Shown: positions 1 through 9,283 of the stretch, piece after piece
How the letters are laid out: each line of letters opens with the position of its first letter
Numbering within the stretch: position 1 is the stretch's first letter
Source: an uncultured Bartonella sp.
GTDB taxonomy: Bacteria > Pseudomonadota > Alphaproteobacteria > Rhizobiales > Rhizobiaceae
Assembly (NCBI RefSeq): GCF_945277285.1
Contig: NZ_CALYPR010000001.1
Location: 124,001 to 188,000 of the forward strand
DNA length: 64,000 bases
Direction of reading: 5' to 3'
The notes under the pieces: model-generated
The model's database searches: none
Seen by the model: the letters and a program-made list of their open reading frames with translations, nothing else
What the model was told of the DNA's origin: nothing
Program-made: the position numbers and the translations under genes

Positions 1-195
1 ATGCCCCTTTCCTCAGAGTTCGCAAATTGATGGAATTGTGTCTGACATATACAATCCCGAAAAAAAAAACAAGAAAAACTGCATGTAATTGATAATTTTT
101 CTGAAAACGACTATTGGCAAGCAGCATAAGAGCTGACATATCTAAAGACATTAATTTGTAAATTATGCCGCAAACGGTAAAATGGATATAAAAAT

Positions 196-789
196 ATGTT
201 TGATCCGAGAGAGAAAATAGCACTCTTCATTGATGGTGCAAACCTCTATGCAACTTCAAAAACACTGGGCTTCGATATTGACTATCGGAAACTATTGAAG
301 GCTTTCCAGAAGCGTGGCTATTTGTTACGCGCTTATTATTATACTGCATTGGTTGAAGATCAGGAATATTCCTCTATCCGCCCGTTGATCGACTGGCTAG
401 ACTATAATGGCTACCGCGTCATCACCAAGAATGCCCGCGAATTTACTGATCCGGCAGGCCGCCGGAAAGTCAAGGGAAATATGGATATCGAGCTTGCAGT
501 CGATGCTATGGAATTGTCGGATTCGGTCGACCATTTTGTTATTTTTTCCGGCGACGGCGATTTCCGTTCTCTCGTTGATGCCCTCCAGCGCAAGGGACGC
601 AAAGTCAGCGTTGTGTCTACACTTACCACACAACCGGCAATGATTTCTGATGAATTGCGCCGCCAAGCCGACCATTTCATTGATTTGGCGACATTAAAAC
701 CGGAAATAGGCCGTGCACCGACCGATAAACCACAAAAAGAATATCCTGTCGGCAGTGATGACGATAACGGTAACGATGAATTTTATTAA
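196..789 (+). CDS. NYN domain protein, LabA/DUF88-like
   Basis: Encodes 197 aa of the NYN (PIN-like) superfamily, which are predicted metal-dependent RNases. The N-terminal strand ends in FIDGAN with acidic D13. A second acidic cluster, FSGDGDF, lies near residues 115-121, and a MDIELAVDAM segment precedes it. These are the expected acidic metal-site positions of the LabA/DUF88 group. The acidic C-terminal tail (about 25 residues) is probably disordered. The stop overlaps the ATG of the following glycosylase gene by one base (TAATG), so the two are translationally coupled. The family is clear; the RNA substrate is unknown. Confidence 0.9.
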   Translation: MFDPREKIALFIDGANLYATSKTLGFDIDYRKLLKAFQKRGYLLRAYYYTALVEDQEYSSIRPLIDWLDYNGYRVITKNAREFTDPAGRRKVKGNMDIELAVDAMELSDSVDHFVIFSGDGDFRSLVDALQRKGRKVSVVSTLTTQPAMISDELRRQADHFIDLATLKPEIGRAPTDKPQKEYPVGSDDDNGNDEFY

Positions 790-1469
790 TGCTGCAATGT
801 TCAAACACGATTGTTTCAACATTATGCCCTGAGCCACCGCAAAATTGCGGTTTGTGCCCAAGGCTTCATAGTTTTCTTGAACAATGGCGCAAGAAGGAAC
901 CGCTTTGGCACAACGGACCGGTCGCGCCTTTTTACCCTACTAGCGGCGTTCAATCGACACGGTTGCTTGTCGTTGGTCTGGCGCCGGGCTTGCGGGGAGC
1001 TAACCGCACCGGACGCCCTTTTACCGGCGATTATGCAGGCGATCTTTTATATTCGACATTGAAAAAATATGGCTTTGCTCGTGGCGTCTTTGAAGCAAGA
1101 GCTGATGACAGTGTGGAACTGATTGAGACAGCGATTGTCAATGCGGTGCGATGTGTGCCGCCAGAAAACAAACCAACAGGTGCTGAAATTAACACCTGTC
1201 GGCAATTTTTTGCACCACTTCTTGATCATCTACCAAATCTTAAAGCTGTTATTACATTGGGCTCGATCGCCCATCAATCAACCGTTCGCGCCCTCGGGGA
1301 AAAGGTCGCATTGCATCCGTTCGGCCATGGCCGCGTGACAGATATCGGGCGTTTACGTATTTTCCCGAGTTATCATTGCTCGCGATATAACACCAATACC
1401 GGTCGCCTTACAGAAGCGATGTTTCATGAAATTTTTGCCGCAGCGCGCGATTATCTTGATAAAAACTGA
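789..1469 (+). CDS. Uracil-DNA glycosylase, family 5 (UDGb) type
   Basis: Encodes 226 aa. Removes uracil and probably other deaminated bases from DNA in base excision repair. Motif 1 is GLAPG (residues 63-67) followed by GANRTGRPFTGDYAG, the glycine-rich active-site loop of family 5, which lacks the Asp or Asn of families 1 and 4. Motif 2 near the C-terminus is H-x-S-x-x-N-T-N-T-G-R-L. Cysteines C20 and C23, plus two more near residues 121 and 137, fit the 4Fe-4S cluster of this family. The start is fixed by the TAATG overlap with the NYN gene. A second, family 4-like glycosylase lies at 29866-30714. Confidence 0.93.
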   Translation: MLQCSNTIVSTLCPEPPQNCGLCPRLHSFLEQWRKKEPLWHNGPVAPFYPTSGVQSTRLLVVGLAPGLRGANRTGRPFTGDYAGDLLYSTLKKYGFARGVFEARADDSVELIETAIVNAVRCVPPENKPTGAEINTCRQFFAPLLDHLPNLKAVITLGSIAHQSTVRALGEKVALHPFGHGRVTDIGRLRIFPSYHCSRYNTNTGRLTEAMFHEIFAAARDYLDKN

Positions 1470-1571
1470 TTGCGGCGTGGTGAAGTGAATAGACAAACAA
1501 CATTTTCGATCTTGCACGAAAAGTTCAACTAATATGAAATATGGCCAGTCTACCCTTATACATACGTAATT

Positions 1572-2048
1572 CTAGCCGCGTTCACGCATAAGACGTGACT
1601 TTTCACGATTCCAGTCGCGTTTCTTTTCAGTTTCGCGTTTATCGTGGATTTTTTTACCGCGCGCCAAAGCTATTTCCAATTTAACCCGGCCACGATCATT
1701 AAAGTAAAGCTTCAGTGGCACAATTGTCATGCCTTCACGCGCCACCGCATTAGCCAAGCGGGACATCTCGTGTTTAGAGATTAACAATTTGCGCAAACGG
1801 CGAGGATCATGATTGAAGCGATTGCCTTGAGTATATTCAGGAATATAGGAATTGATCAGCCAAAACTCGCCATTCTCAAAACTTGCATAGCTTTCAGCGA
1901 TGTTTCCGTGGTGCGAACGCAGTGATTTGACCTCGGTGCCCTGCAAAACAATCCCGGCTTCCAACGTGTTGAGAATTTCATAATTGAAACGTGCCTTGCG
2001 GTTATCTGCAACAACCTTATAGGCCAAGGATGTGTTCTTTTTATTCAT
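1572..2048 (-). CDS. smpB: SsrA-binding protein SmpB
   Basis: Encodes 158 aa, the usual length. SmpB binds tmRNA and delivers it to stalled ribosomes for trans-translation. Family hallmarks are the N-terminal [13 protein letters not shown] segment, the [13 protein letters not shown] strand, the LINSYIPEY segment, and the basic C-terminal tail ([16 protein letters not shown]) that enters the mRNA channel. It lies 21 bp downstream of dapA on the same strand, so the two are probably cotranscribed. It converges on the glycosylase gene across a 102-bp gap without a clear terminator. No tmRNA gene was recognised in this window. Confidence 0.97.
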   Translation of the reverse strand: MNKKNTSLAYKVVADNRKARFNYEILNTLEAGIVLQGTEVKSLRSHHGNIAESYASFENGEFWLINSYIPEYTQGNRFNHDPRRLRKLLISKHEMSRLANAVAREGMTIVPLKLYFNDRGRVKLEIALARGKKIHDKRETEKKRDWNREKSRLMRERG

Positions 2049-2069
2049 GAATAGACAATTAGTTATATT

Positions 2070-2954
2070 TTAATCTTTGACAAGGCCTGCATGCTTTAGC
2101 GCAGCATCAATGATACGTTTTGTTGTATCTTCAATAGGCACAATTGGCGAACGCACAACACTGGTACAAATACCGAGTTTTTCAGCAGCATATTTGACAC
2201 CTGCCGGACTTGGCTCCAGAAATAATGCCCGATTGAGCGGCATCAGCCGGTCGTTCAATTCAAGAGCTTTGGCAAAATTATTTTCCCGACATGCTTTAAA
2301 AAGTTCAGCGCACTCTTTCGGGGCGATATTGGATGTGACAGAAATACAACCGACACCGCCTTGGGCGTTAAAGGCGAGTGACGTGCTGTCATCACCAGAA
2401 AGCTGGACGAAATCTTTTCCACATTTTTCGCGCTGTTCGCTTACCCGTTCGATTTTACTGGTTGCATCCTTGACACCAATGATATTTTTGAAATCATGAT
2501 GAAGTCTGGCCATTGTATCGACGTTCATATCAATCACCGAACGCCCGGGAATATTATAGATAATAAGTGGAATCGAGATGGCTTTGGCAATTGTTGAAAA
2601 ATGTTGATACATCCCGCGTTGGTTAGGCTTGTTATAATAAGGGGTCACAACGAGCACTGCATCAGCACCGGCTTTTTCTGCAAATTCGGCGAGTTCTACG
2701 GCTTCTTTGGTACTATTTGAACCGGCACCGGCGACAACCGGAACACGCTTTGCCACCTGTCCGACGCAAAGTTCAATCACGCGTTTGTGTTCTTGATAGC
2801 TCAATGTTGGTGATTCACCTGTTGTTCCAACGGGAACAAGGCCATTAATACCTTGTTTGACCTGCCATTCGACAAGATCACAAAGCGTTTTTTCTGCAAT
2901 ATTAGCGTTTTTGTCGAAAGGTGTAATAAGCGCGGTCAGTGCTCCCTTGAGCAT
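2070..2954 (-). CDS. dapA: 4-hydroxy-tetrahydrodipicolinate synthase
   Basis: Encodes 294 aa, full length. Condenses pyruvate with aspartate semialdehyde, the first committed step of lysine and diaminopimelate synthesis. Visible residues are the GTTGES loop (43-48), the catalytic tyrosine Y133 in IIYNIPGRS, and the Schiff-base lysine K162 in GVKDAT. It is the first gene of a dapA-smpB pair. Diaminopimelate is needed for peptidoglycan, and the next gene on the other side is a lytic transglycosylase. Confidence 0.97.
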   Translation of the reverse strand: MLKGALTALITPFDKNANIAEKTLCDLVEWQVKQGINGLVPVGTTGESPTLSYQEHKRVIELCVGQVAKRVPVVAGAGSNSTKEAVELAEFAEKAGADAVLVVTPYYNKPNQRGMYQHFSTIAKAISIPLIIYNIPGRSVIDMNVDTMARLHHDFKNIIGVKDATSKIERVSEQREKCGKDFVQLSGDDSTSLAFNAQGGVGCISVTSNIAPKECAELFKACRENNFAKALELNDRLMPLNRALFLEPSPAGVKYAAEKLGICTSVVRSPIVPIEDTTKRIIDAALKHAGLVKD

Positions 2955-3219
2955 GGTAAACTCCCTGATTATATATTCAGTTAAAAGGCGTAGCCCCTTT
3001 ATTAAGCCTTTTAGACCATAGTATTGCCATACGAATGACGCAAGTCGATTTTATTGACAAACCATGTTCTGATCCGCCGGAGTGGTGTTTGGTTATAAAA
3101 ATTCTTTTCAATCTCCAATCAGGACCAAGGTTAAAGGCGAAATGGAGAAAATTTGTTAACCCGTCTTTCATGGTTGACTCTTAAGGTACGCCCAAAATGT
3201 CAGAAAGTGGGTCTGAGGT

Positions 3220-5328
3220 ATGATGCGTAAATACTTGACAGGTGTTTTTGCGAAAACAATGGTGTCATGGCTTGTGGCGAGTACTGCACTTACCACAACT
3301 TTTGACGCATATGCCATTTCATCAAACGGCAATGCACCCATACCTGTTGCCCGTCCGTCTGCCGCGACGCCAAAAGCTGCGACTCCCTTTAAGTCTGATG
3401 CCATCGTAACCAATGGTATTCCACGGCCATCGGGCAATATTGCAGCCGGCAATCTCAAGACCGGTCTTGATGCCCTTTATAGCAAACAGGCAGCTACAGC
3501 GATTGCTATTCGCAACACAATGCCAAAAAACAGTCTCGACCGGCATATTCTGACTTGGGCGATTGGCGTATCAGGTATATCCGGTGTACCAAGCTCGGAA
3601 ATTTTTAATGCCGCCGAGGAATTGCACGACTGGCCGGGTATGACAGCGATGCGACGTAATTCCGAGCGCGCCCTTGCAAGTGAAATGAACTCGCCACAAG
3701 CAATTATTGAAGGGTTTGGCAAACACATTCCGATAACTGCTCAGGGCATGGCAGCTCTCGGCGGTGCTTTAATTGAAACCGGACAGTCCCAGAAAGCACG
3801 GCAAATCATTGCGCCATGGTGGTATAAAGCTAAGCTCAGTACGCCGGAAGAACAACTTGTTTTGAAAAAAGCCGGGACGGCTCTTCTTCCCGCCGACCAT
3901 CTGCAACGCATGCGAGCGATGCTCTTTGCCAATCGTATATCTTCAGCCCTACTGGTCGCCAAACTTGCCAATGCCCAGTCGCTTTATACAGGATTTTCCG
4001 CTGTTGCCAATAATGACCCCAATGCCCGTCAGAAGCTTGCGGCAGTTGATAATAGTTTTCGCAAAGATTCTCTCTATCTCTTTGCACAAATTCAGTATTT
4101 GCGTCGTTCTGGACAGTATGATGAGGCGGTCAAACTGATGTTAAAGGCACCGAAAGATGCCCTCACTCTGGTTGACCCGGATGCATGGTGGGTTGAACGG
4201 CGGGTTCTTTCGCGCGAAATGCTAGACGAAAATAAACCAAAAATAGCCTATCAACTGGCAGCCGCACATTCTGCTGAAAGCCCAACATTGGCAGCTGACG
4301 CAGAATTTCACGCCGGCTGGTATGCCCTGCGTTTCTTAGGCAATTCAAAAGTAGCTATGCAGCATTTTTCGCGCATTGTCGAAATTTCCTCGCGTCCGCT
4401 TACCGCTTCCCGTGGTTATTACTGGATGGGGCGAGCTGCAGAAGCTTCAGGCAATCGTAACAATGCCGCACAGTATTTCCGGCGTGCCGCCCATTACGGC
4501 ACCACATTTTATGGTCAGCTTGCTGCTGCCCGTATAGGCGAGCAAAAACCCGAAATTTTCTATCCTAAGCCGTCATCAGCCGAACGCCAGCGTTTCGAGA
4601 CGCGCGAACCGGTAATGGCGATAAAGCGGTTGGAAAACATTGGATATTCTGACCGCGCCGGCGTTCTTTATCGTGAACTTGGCGAAGAACTTGATAGTCC
4701 CGGAGAACTCGCCATGCTTGCTGTTATGGCCGAGCGCAAGGGCGATCATTATACCAGTCTTAAGATTGGTAAAAGTGCCGTCATCCGTGGCATGGACGTG
4801 GGAGCACTCTCCCATCCGATCGGTGCAATTCCGGAAACCGCCAATATTTCCGCATCCGGCAAGGCGCTTGCCTATGCCATTGCCCGACAGGAAAGCGAAT
4901 TTAATCCCAATGCCGTCTCTGGTGCGGGAGCCAAAGGTATGCTGCAATTGCTTCCTACAACCGCAAAAGCTGTTGCAGCCAAAAATGCTATTCAATGGCA
5001 ACCTCAAAAATTGGCAACCGATGCCGGTTATAATGCCACTTTAGGTGCGCATTTTCTTGGTGAACAACTTGACCGTTTCAACGGTTCTTATATCCTGACC
5101 TTTATCGGTTATAATGCCGGTTCACGTCGCGCCAACGAATGGATCTCACGTTATGGCGACCCGCGCGGCCAATCGGTCGACTGGGTGGTTGACTGGGTGG
5201 AACGTATTCCTTATTCCGAAACGCGCGATTATGTCATGCGGGTGATGGAAAATTATCAGGTCTACAAAACTCGTCTGACCGGTTTTGCCGATATCAATGT
5301 TGACTTGACCGCTGGCCGCCGCGGTTGA
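3220..5328 (+). CDS. Soluble lytic murein transglycosylase, Slt type
   Basis: Encodes 702 aa. Cleaves the MurNAc-GlcNAc bond of peptidoglycan to form 1,6-anhydro-MurNAc. There is an N-terminal signal peptide (about residues 1-31, ending DAYA), then a long alpha-helical tetratricopeptide-like superhelix (roughly 60-500), then a C-terminal SLT domain. The catalytic glutamate is E558 in ARQESEFNP, followed by the SGAGAKGMLQLLP motif. This architecture matches Slt70-like periplasmic enzymes. It is divergent from dapA with about 265 bp between them and stands alone. The family is certain; the exact paralogue name is not. Confidence 0.93.
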   Translation: MMRKYLTGVFAKTMVSWLVASTALTTTFDAYAISSNGNAPIPVARPSAATPKAATPFKSDAIVTNGIPRPSGNIAAGNLKTGLDALYSKQAATAIAIRNTMPKNSLDRHILTWAIGVSGISGVPSSEIFNAAEELHDWPGMTAMRRNSERALASEMNSPQAIIEGFGKHIPITAQGMAALGGALIETGQSQKARQIIAPWWYKAKLSTPEEQLVLKKAGTALLPADHLQRMRAMLFANRISSALLVAKLANAQSLYTGFSAVANNDPNARQKLAAVDNSFRKDSLYLFAQIQYLRRSGQYDEAVKLMLKAPKDALTLVDPDAWWVERRVLSREMLDENKPKIAYQLAAAHSAESPTLAADAEFHAGWYALRFLGNSKVAMQHFSRIVEISSRPLTASRGYYWMGRAAEASGNRNNAAQYFRRAAHYGTTFYGQLAAARIGEQKPEIFYPKPSSAERQRFETREPVMAIKRLENIGYSDRAGVLYRELGEELDSPGELAMLAVMAERKGDHYTSLKIGKSAVIRGMDVGALSHPIGAIPETANISASGKALAYAIARQESEFNPNAVSGAGAKGMLQLLPTTAKAVAAKNAIQWQPQKLATDAGYNATLGAHFLGEQLDRFNGSYILTFIGYNAGSRRANEWISRYGDPRGQSVDWVVDWVERIPYSETRDYVMRVMENYQVYKTRLTGFADINVDLTAGRRG

Positions 5329-5501
5329 AATCACCTCGGGCTTTAGAACTCAAGAACAAATTGCAAGAGCGCATTGATCCTATCGCCTGCCCATCAATTC
5401 TTTAAGGAAGATCGTTCCGATCAATGAAATTGATCGTTATAAAGATCTTGTCAAAAGAAAGCCAACCCACACATTGTTTTGGGACATTGCCGAATTAGGC
5501 T

Positions 5502-6221
5502 TCAATTGCTATTTTTATCCTGTTGCGAACAGGGATTTTGCCAATATCCGCCCTTTGGCTTGTCCCAGACGCAATTGTCATCGATTTCCAAAACGCTAGG
5601 AATTTTTATAGTCTTTTTGGTATTTTGGTCATCCTTGAGCTTATAGAGTGTTATACGATCGGCTGTTATTGTGTCATTTTTGACGGCGATGATACCGGTT
5701 TTCATGTTTGGCAATACCTGCAAAAAGAACGAAAAATCCTGTTTGAATTTTTCCGGCATTACGCCACCAGCATCAAGCTCGTCATAAACCATTATCCCGG
5801 GCCTTTCCGCAGAAATCTGATTGATTAGTTTGAACCGCGCCATGCCAACAGGCACGGTGCCACGCACGGTTATGCTATCCTTTTCTACAATAAACATAAG
5901 ATAATTGTCTTTTTGCTCGGAAAGCAAAATAATATCGGACTCCACTTTTCCAATATTCTTGAAGGCCTTGACCTTGGCAAGAACGTTATCGCGGGCGCTA
6001 ACGTCAGGTGCGTAACCATGCAATGTAACATTAAATCCGTCAACATCATAAGACAGCCAATTGGTCTCACTGCTTAATTCCGAAAGTTCATAGGAAAGAT
6101 GTTTTTCTTGCACTCCAACGCCAAACCAAAGAGCCATAACAGCAAGAAACATCAAGACAGTGAATACTGGCCAAAAAAATTTGCGGATTAACATTAGTTT
6201 ATTCCAAAATGCCCGAAACAT
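5502..6221 (-). CDS. BON-like domain, single-pass inner-membrane protein
   Basis: Encodes 239 aa with one N-terminal transmembrane helix (about residues 13-33) and a periplasmic remainder. Residues about 60-100 read like a BON repeat: VTLHGYAPDVSARDNVLAKV followed by NIGKVESDI. A second similar block (SITVRGTVPVGMARFKLINQI) follows. BON modules are thought to bind phospholipid or other envelope surfaces. Two cysteines near the C-terminus (CVWDKPKGGYWQNPC) could form a disulfide. It converges on the transglycosylase gene. I do not recognise a named family, so the function is unassigned. Confidence 0.7.
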   Translation of the reverse strand: MFRAFWNKLMLIRKFFWPVFTVLMFLAVMALWFGVGVQEKHLSYELSELSSETNWLSYDVDGFNVTLHGYAPDVSARDNVLAKVKAFKNIGKVESDIILLSEQKDNYLMFIVEKDSITVRGTVPVGMARFKLINQISAERPGIMVYDELDAGGVMPEKFKQDFSFFLQVLPNMKTGIIAVKNDTITADRITLYKLKDDQNTKKTIKIPSVLEIDDNCVWDKPKGGYWQNPCSQQDKNSN

Positions 6222-6701
6222 TATCTGGTTTTAATCAAAGTGATTTTTACAAACAATCACTTTTTAGCGCTGTCGCGATTTTTAACTCATCAAGAACTTT
6301 TTAGCTTGCCTGAGAAGTCCGCAATTTGGGACAAACAATATGAAAGCGTCAAATATTAGTCGTCAGTCTTTTCTATTCAGCGCAAACACCTGTGCGCTCG
6401 CTAAATCGAGTTGAATTCTGCACGGTTTAACCGGTATCGCTTGATGCATAAAAATTTTTAACTGGCAATAAGAATGACGAGCCACTTTTGGAATATTCTC
6501 ATACTCTAAGCAATTTCAATTCCTATCAACACGTTCAAATGAGTAAATATTTTTCTTGAATGTTTATGTCAAGTTTTATACAAGTATGTTATCAACGTTC
6601 GGGGCGTTGAAGTTTTTGCTCAGCCAGCCAGTCTATCAATAAACTAGCAAGCCAGGCGCTTTTTTCCGCATGATACTGTGCTCAAGAATGAGGGATAGGC
6701 G
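6222..6701. other. Intergenic region with heme-receptor promoter
   Basis: This 480-bp region lies between the divergent BON-like gene and the heme receptor gene. I see no coding sequence. It holds a candidate iron-responsive operator and promoter (listed separately). It also has a short inverted repeat GCGCA-N8-TGCGC around 6379-6397, and a hairpin TCAACG-N7-CGTTGA at 6592-6610 followed by a T run. That hairpin would sit in the 5' leader of the receptor mRNA and resembles a weak attenuator. Confidence 0.6.
6555..6573 (+). promoter_or_regulatory. Candidate iron-responsive operator (RirA-type IRO box) over the receptor promoter
   Basis: The sequence reads CTTGA-N9-TCAAG, a perfect 5-bp inverted repeat containing TGA-N9-TCA. 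TGA-N9-TCA is the published core of the rhizobial RirA iron-responsive operator. It overlaps a plausible sigma-70 promoter: TTGAAT at 6556-6561, 17 bp, then TACAAG at 6579-6584. Position and sequence together suggest iron-dependent repression of the heme receptor gene. The site is seen directly; regulator identity is inferred. Confidence 0.55.
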
Positions 6702-8894
6702 ATGTTGCAGCAAATTGGGATAATATGGAAAAATTACATTGCATGGAGCGTGTTGACAATAACACTGCCTGCTGTGGGTTTTGCCGAAAATCTAAAAAAA
6801 GAATCAGACAACGAGCTCAATCCGGTTATTGTCAAATCCCAATCCAATCTCTTGAAAGCTCAATAAACCCACACTTTTGACCAATCGTTCCACAGCCAAG
6901 GACATCACTGAAAAACAAGTAGATGACGTACATGATATTAGCCGTCTTGATCCCGCGATTGGTTATAATTCCGATAGTGACAGTTTTAATATTCGCGGGC
7001 TTGATCAGAACCGCGTCCTTACGACGATTGATGGCATCCGCCTTCCTTGGGTGAGCGATGGCGCACGCAATGTAAAACTCGGCACATCCTTATTCGATTT
7101 TTCCTCGTTATCGACGTTGGATATCATTCATGGTGCGGATTCCAGCCTTTATGGATCAGGAGCGCTTGGTGGTGTTGTGGCATTACGCACGCTTGATCCT
7201 GAAGATCTTTTAACAATCGAAAAAAACTGGGGAAGTCTGACAAAAGGAAGTTTTGATTCTGCTGACCGCAGTTGGCGTATCAATGAAGCTTTTGCAATTC
7301 GTGCAAAACAGACCTATGCACTTTTTCAAGGTGGCTATACGCGCGGAAAACAGCGTGAAAATAATGCAAATAATGGGGGATATGGTGTAAACCGTGAAGA
7401 TGCCAATCCTGCTACATTCGATCAGGATAACCTGCTTTTCAAGATTTACCAGCATATTGATGGTAACCAGCGCATCGGTTTTACCGCCGAGCGATTTAAT
7501 CTCTCCAAAGATATTGATACGTTGAATGCATCTACCTCCAGCTATCGTCCGGGCTCTGCCACTGAAGAAGATGAAAAGCGTCGCGAACGTTTGTCAATGT
7601 CTTACGATTATAATGGTGGAGGTTTTCTTGATGAAGCGCATGGCGTTGTTTATTGGCAACGGCAACGCAGTGATGAGAAAACCAAAGCCGACCGCATTTC
7701 AATTCCGAAAGGATACTATATGCGGGATAATCTTATCCGCGATACCGATTACGGAATTAATGTCGCGGGTTTCAAAAAATTGGAAGCAGGCTCAACAACC
7801 CATACTCTGAGAATCGCAACAGAAGCTTCGTCATCAAAATTCCAGCAATATGCTGCCGGAGCGGATACTTGCCCGCCACCGCCCTTCAAGGGGCCCTTTA
7901 TGGCATGTCGGTTTATGCATTCCAACCAGTCAGATTCGCCTGATACTGACAGTACGATTTTTGGTTTATCTTTCGAAGACGAAATGGGGTTTCTGGCAAA
8001 TAACGTAAGACTAACGCCGGGATTGCGTTATGATTGGTATGACCATCGTCCAAAAGATACCTATTCTTATGAACACGCTGCAGGTTTTACAGGTTACCCT
8101 TCAAGCAATAACGATTCTCGCCTTTCGCCAAAATTGCTCATGGAATGGGACGCCATTGATAAGCTGACACTTTACGCCCAATGGGCCCAGGCATTCCGCG
8201 CCCCAAGTGTTACTGAACTCTATCTTAATTATAGCAATCCAGGCTTTTATTACACTCAGGGCAATCCCGACCTGAAACCGGAGACAAGTAATAGTTATGA
8301 TATTGGGACCCGTATCGGTGACGAAAATCTGGGTGGTACTGTAAGTCTGTTTTCAAACTATTATAAGAATTTTATCGATCAGATCGATCTTGGCGCAAAT
8401 CGTGAATTTGTTTTGCAACGCCTAACCAACATTAATCGCGCACATGTACGCATTTCGGGTATCGAGGCCAAAAGCCACTGGTTTTTATCAAATGGTTGGC
8501 ACACCAATGCCGCACTTGCTTATGCCGAAGGTAAAGACACCGATACCGACGAGCATCTCAACTCTATTCCTGCGTTAAAGGGAATCATCGGAGTGGGATA
8601 TGCTATGCCCAAGAACAATGGGGATCGGATGTTTCGTTGACGGCTGCTGCCAAGCGCAACAAGGTCGAAGAGAAATCCGAATTTGCAAAAACCCCCGGAT
8701 ATACACTTGTGGATCTTACAGGCTGGTGGGAGCCTATCGGTAAAAAAGGCCCAAGGTTGCAAGCCGGCATCTATAATCTTTTTGACAAACGTTATTGGAA
8801 CGCAGTCGATCTTCCCTCTGCCCCCTCAACGCCAAAAGATTATTACAGCCTGCCCGGACGTACGTTCAAAATATCTCTGACCCAGAAATTCTGA
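6702..8894 (+). pseudogene. hutA: TonB-dependent heme/hemoglobin receptor, interrupted by two frameshifts
   Basis: The gene is complete but read in three segments. The ATG at 6702 gives a signal peptide and a TonB-box-like NPVIVKSQ and stops at 6864. The reading then continues one frame on, giving KPTLLTNRSTAKDITEKQ and a plug domain (FNIRGLDQNRVLTTIDGIRLPW), up to a stop at 8640. The last part lies back in the first frame: QWGSDVSLTAAAKRNK through the barrel end NLFDKRYWNA to the terminal SLTQKF at 8894. One extra base near 6855-6864 and one missing base near 8613-8622 would restore about 730 aa of an HmuR/HutA-like outer-membrane receptor. Either it is a real pseudogene or these are sequencing errors. 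The hemP-hmuV operon follows. Confidence 0.8.
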
Positions 8895-9060
8895 TGCGGA
8901 AAAGCAAATGGATATGCGTTCAAAATAAAATTGGTAACGACAATACCACCGCCGAAAAGGTGTTCCTGTTCAAGACATCATCACGGCGACAACTATCAAG
9001 GCAATGATGCATTCCGACGACTATTAAATACAAAAATATGTATTGCTCCTCCATAAAACA

Positions 9061-9075
9061 TGATTAAATTTATCA
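9061..9075 (+). promoter_or_regulatory. Candidate second IRO box upstream of hemP
   Basis: The sequence reads TGA-N9-TCA, with the arms extending to TGAT-N7-ATCA. It lies 24 bp before the preferred hemP start codon and about 165 bp after the receptor stop. It would give the hemP-hmuSTUV genes their own iron control. Short palindromes of this size also arise by chance in AT-rich DNA, so the support is mainly its position and its similarity to the operator at 6555. Confidence 0.45.
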
Positions 9076-9098
9076 AGTTAAAAGTTATAGGTAAAATC

Positions 9099-9269
9099 AT
9101 GACGCAACAAAACATTAGAAGACATTCGGACCAACAAAGCCCCTCTGCTCTATTGAGGATCGATAGCAAAGCACTCTTCGGCAAAAATAATGAAGTACTC
9201 ATCCTTCATGAGGGGATGACCTATACGCTGAAAATTACCCGTTTTGGCAAACTTATCCTGAATAAATAA
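9099..9269 (+). CDS. hemP: Hemin uptake protein HemP/HmuP family
   Basis: Encodes 56 aa. It carries the family core: a SALLRIDSKALFG-like segment followed by EVLILHEGMTYTLKITRFGKLIL. HemP/HmuP proteins are small cytoplasmic factors that in some rhizobia activate heme receptor transcription under iron limitation. An in-frame ATG at 9060 would add 13 residues but would place the candidate operator inside the coding region, so I prefer 9099. It lies 14 bp before hmuS and is probably cotranscribed with it. Confidence 0.88.
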   Translation: MTQQNIRRHSDQQSPSALLRIDSKALFGKNNEVLILHEGMTYTLKITRFGKLILNK

Positions 9270-9283
9270 AGAGGAAGACAGTC

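Noticed and set aside
6855..6866. Programmed ribosomal frameshift in the heme receptor gene
   Set aside because: Neither shift site has a recognisable slippery sequence with a stimulating structure, and two shifts in one gene by this route would be exceptional.
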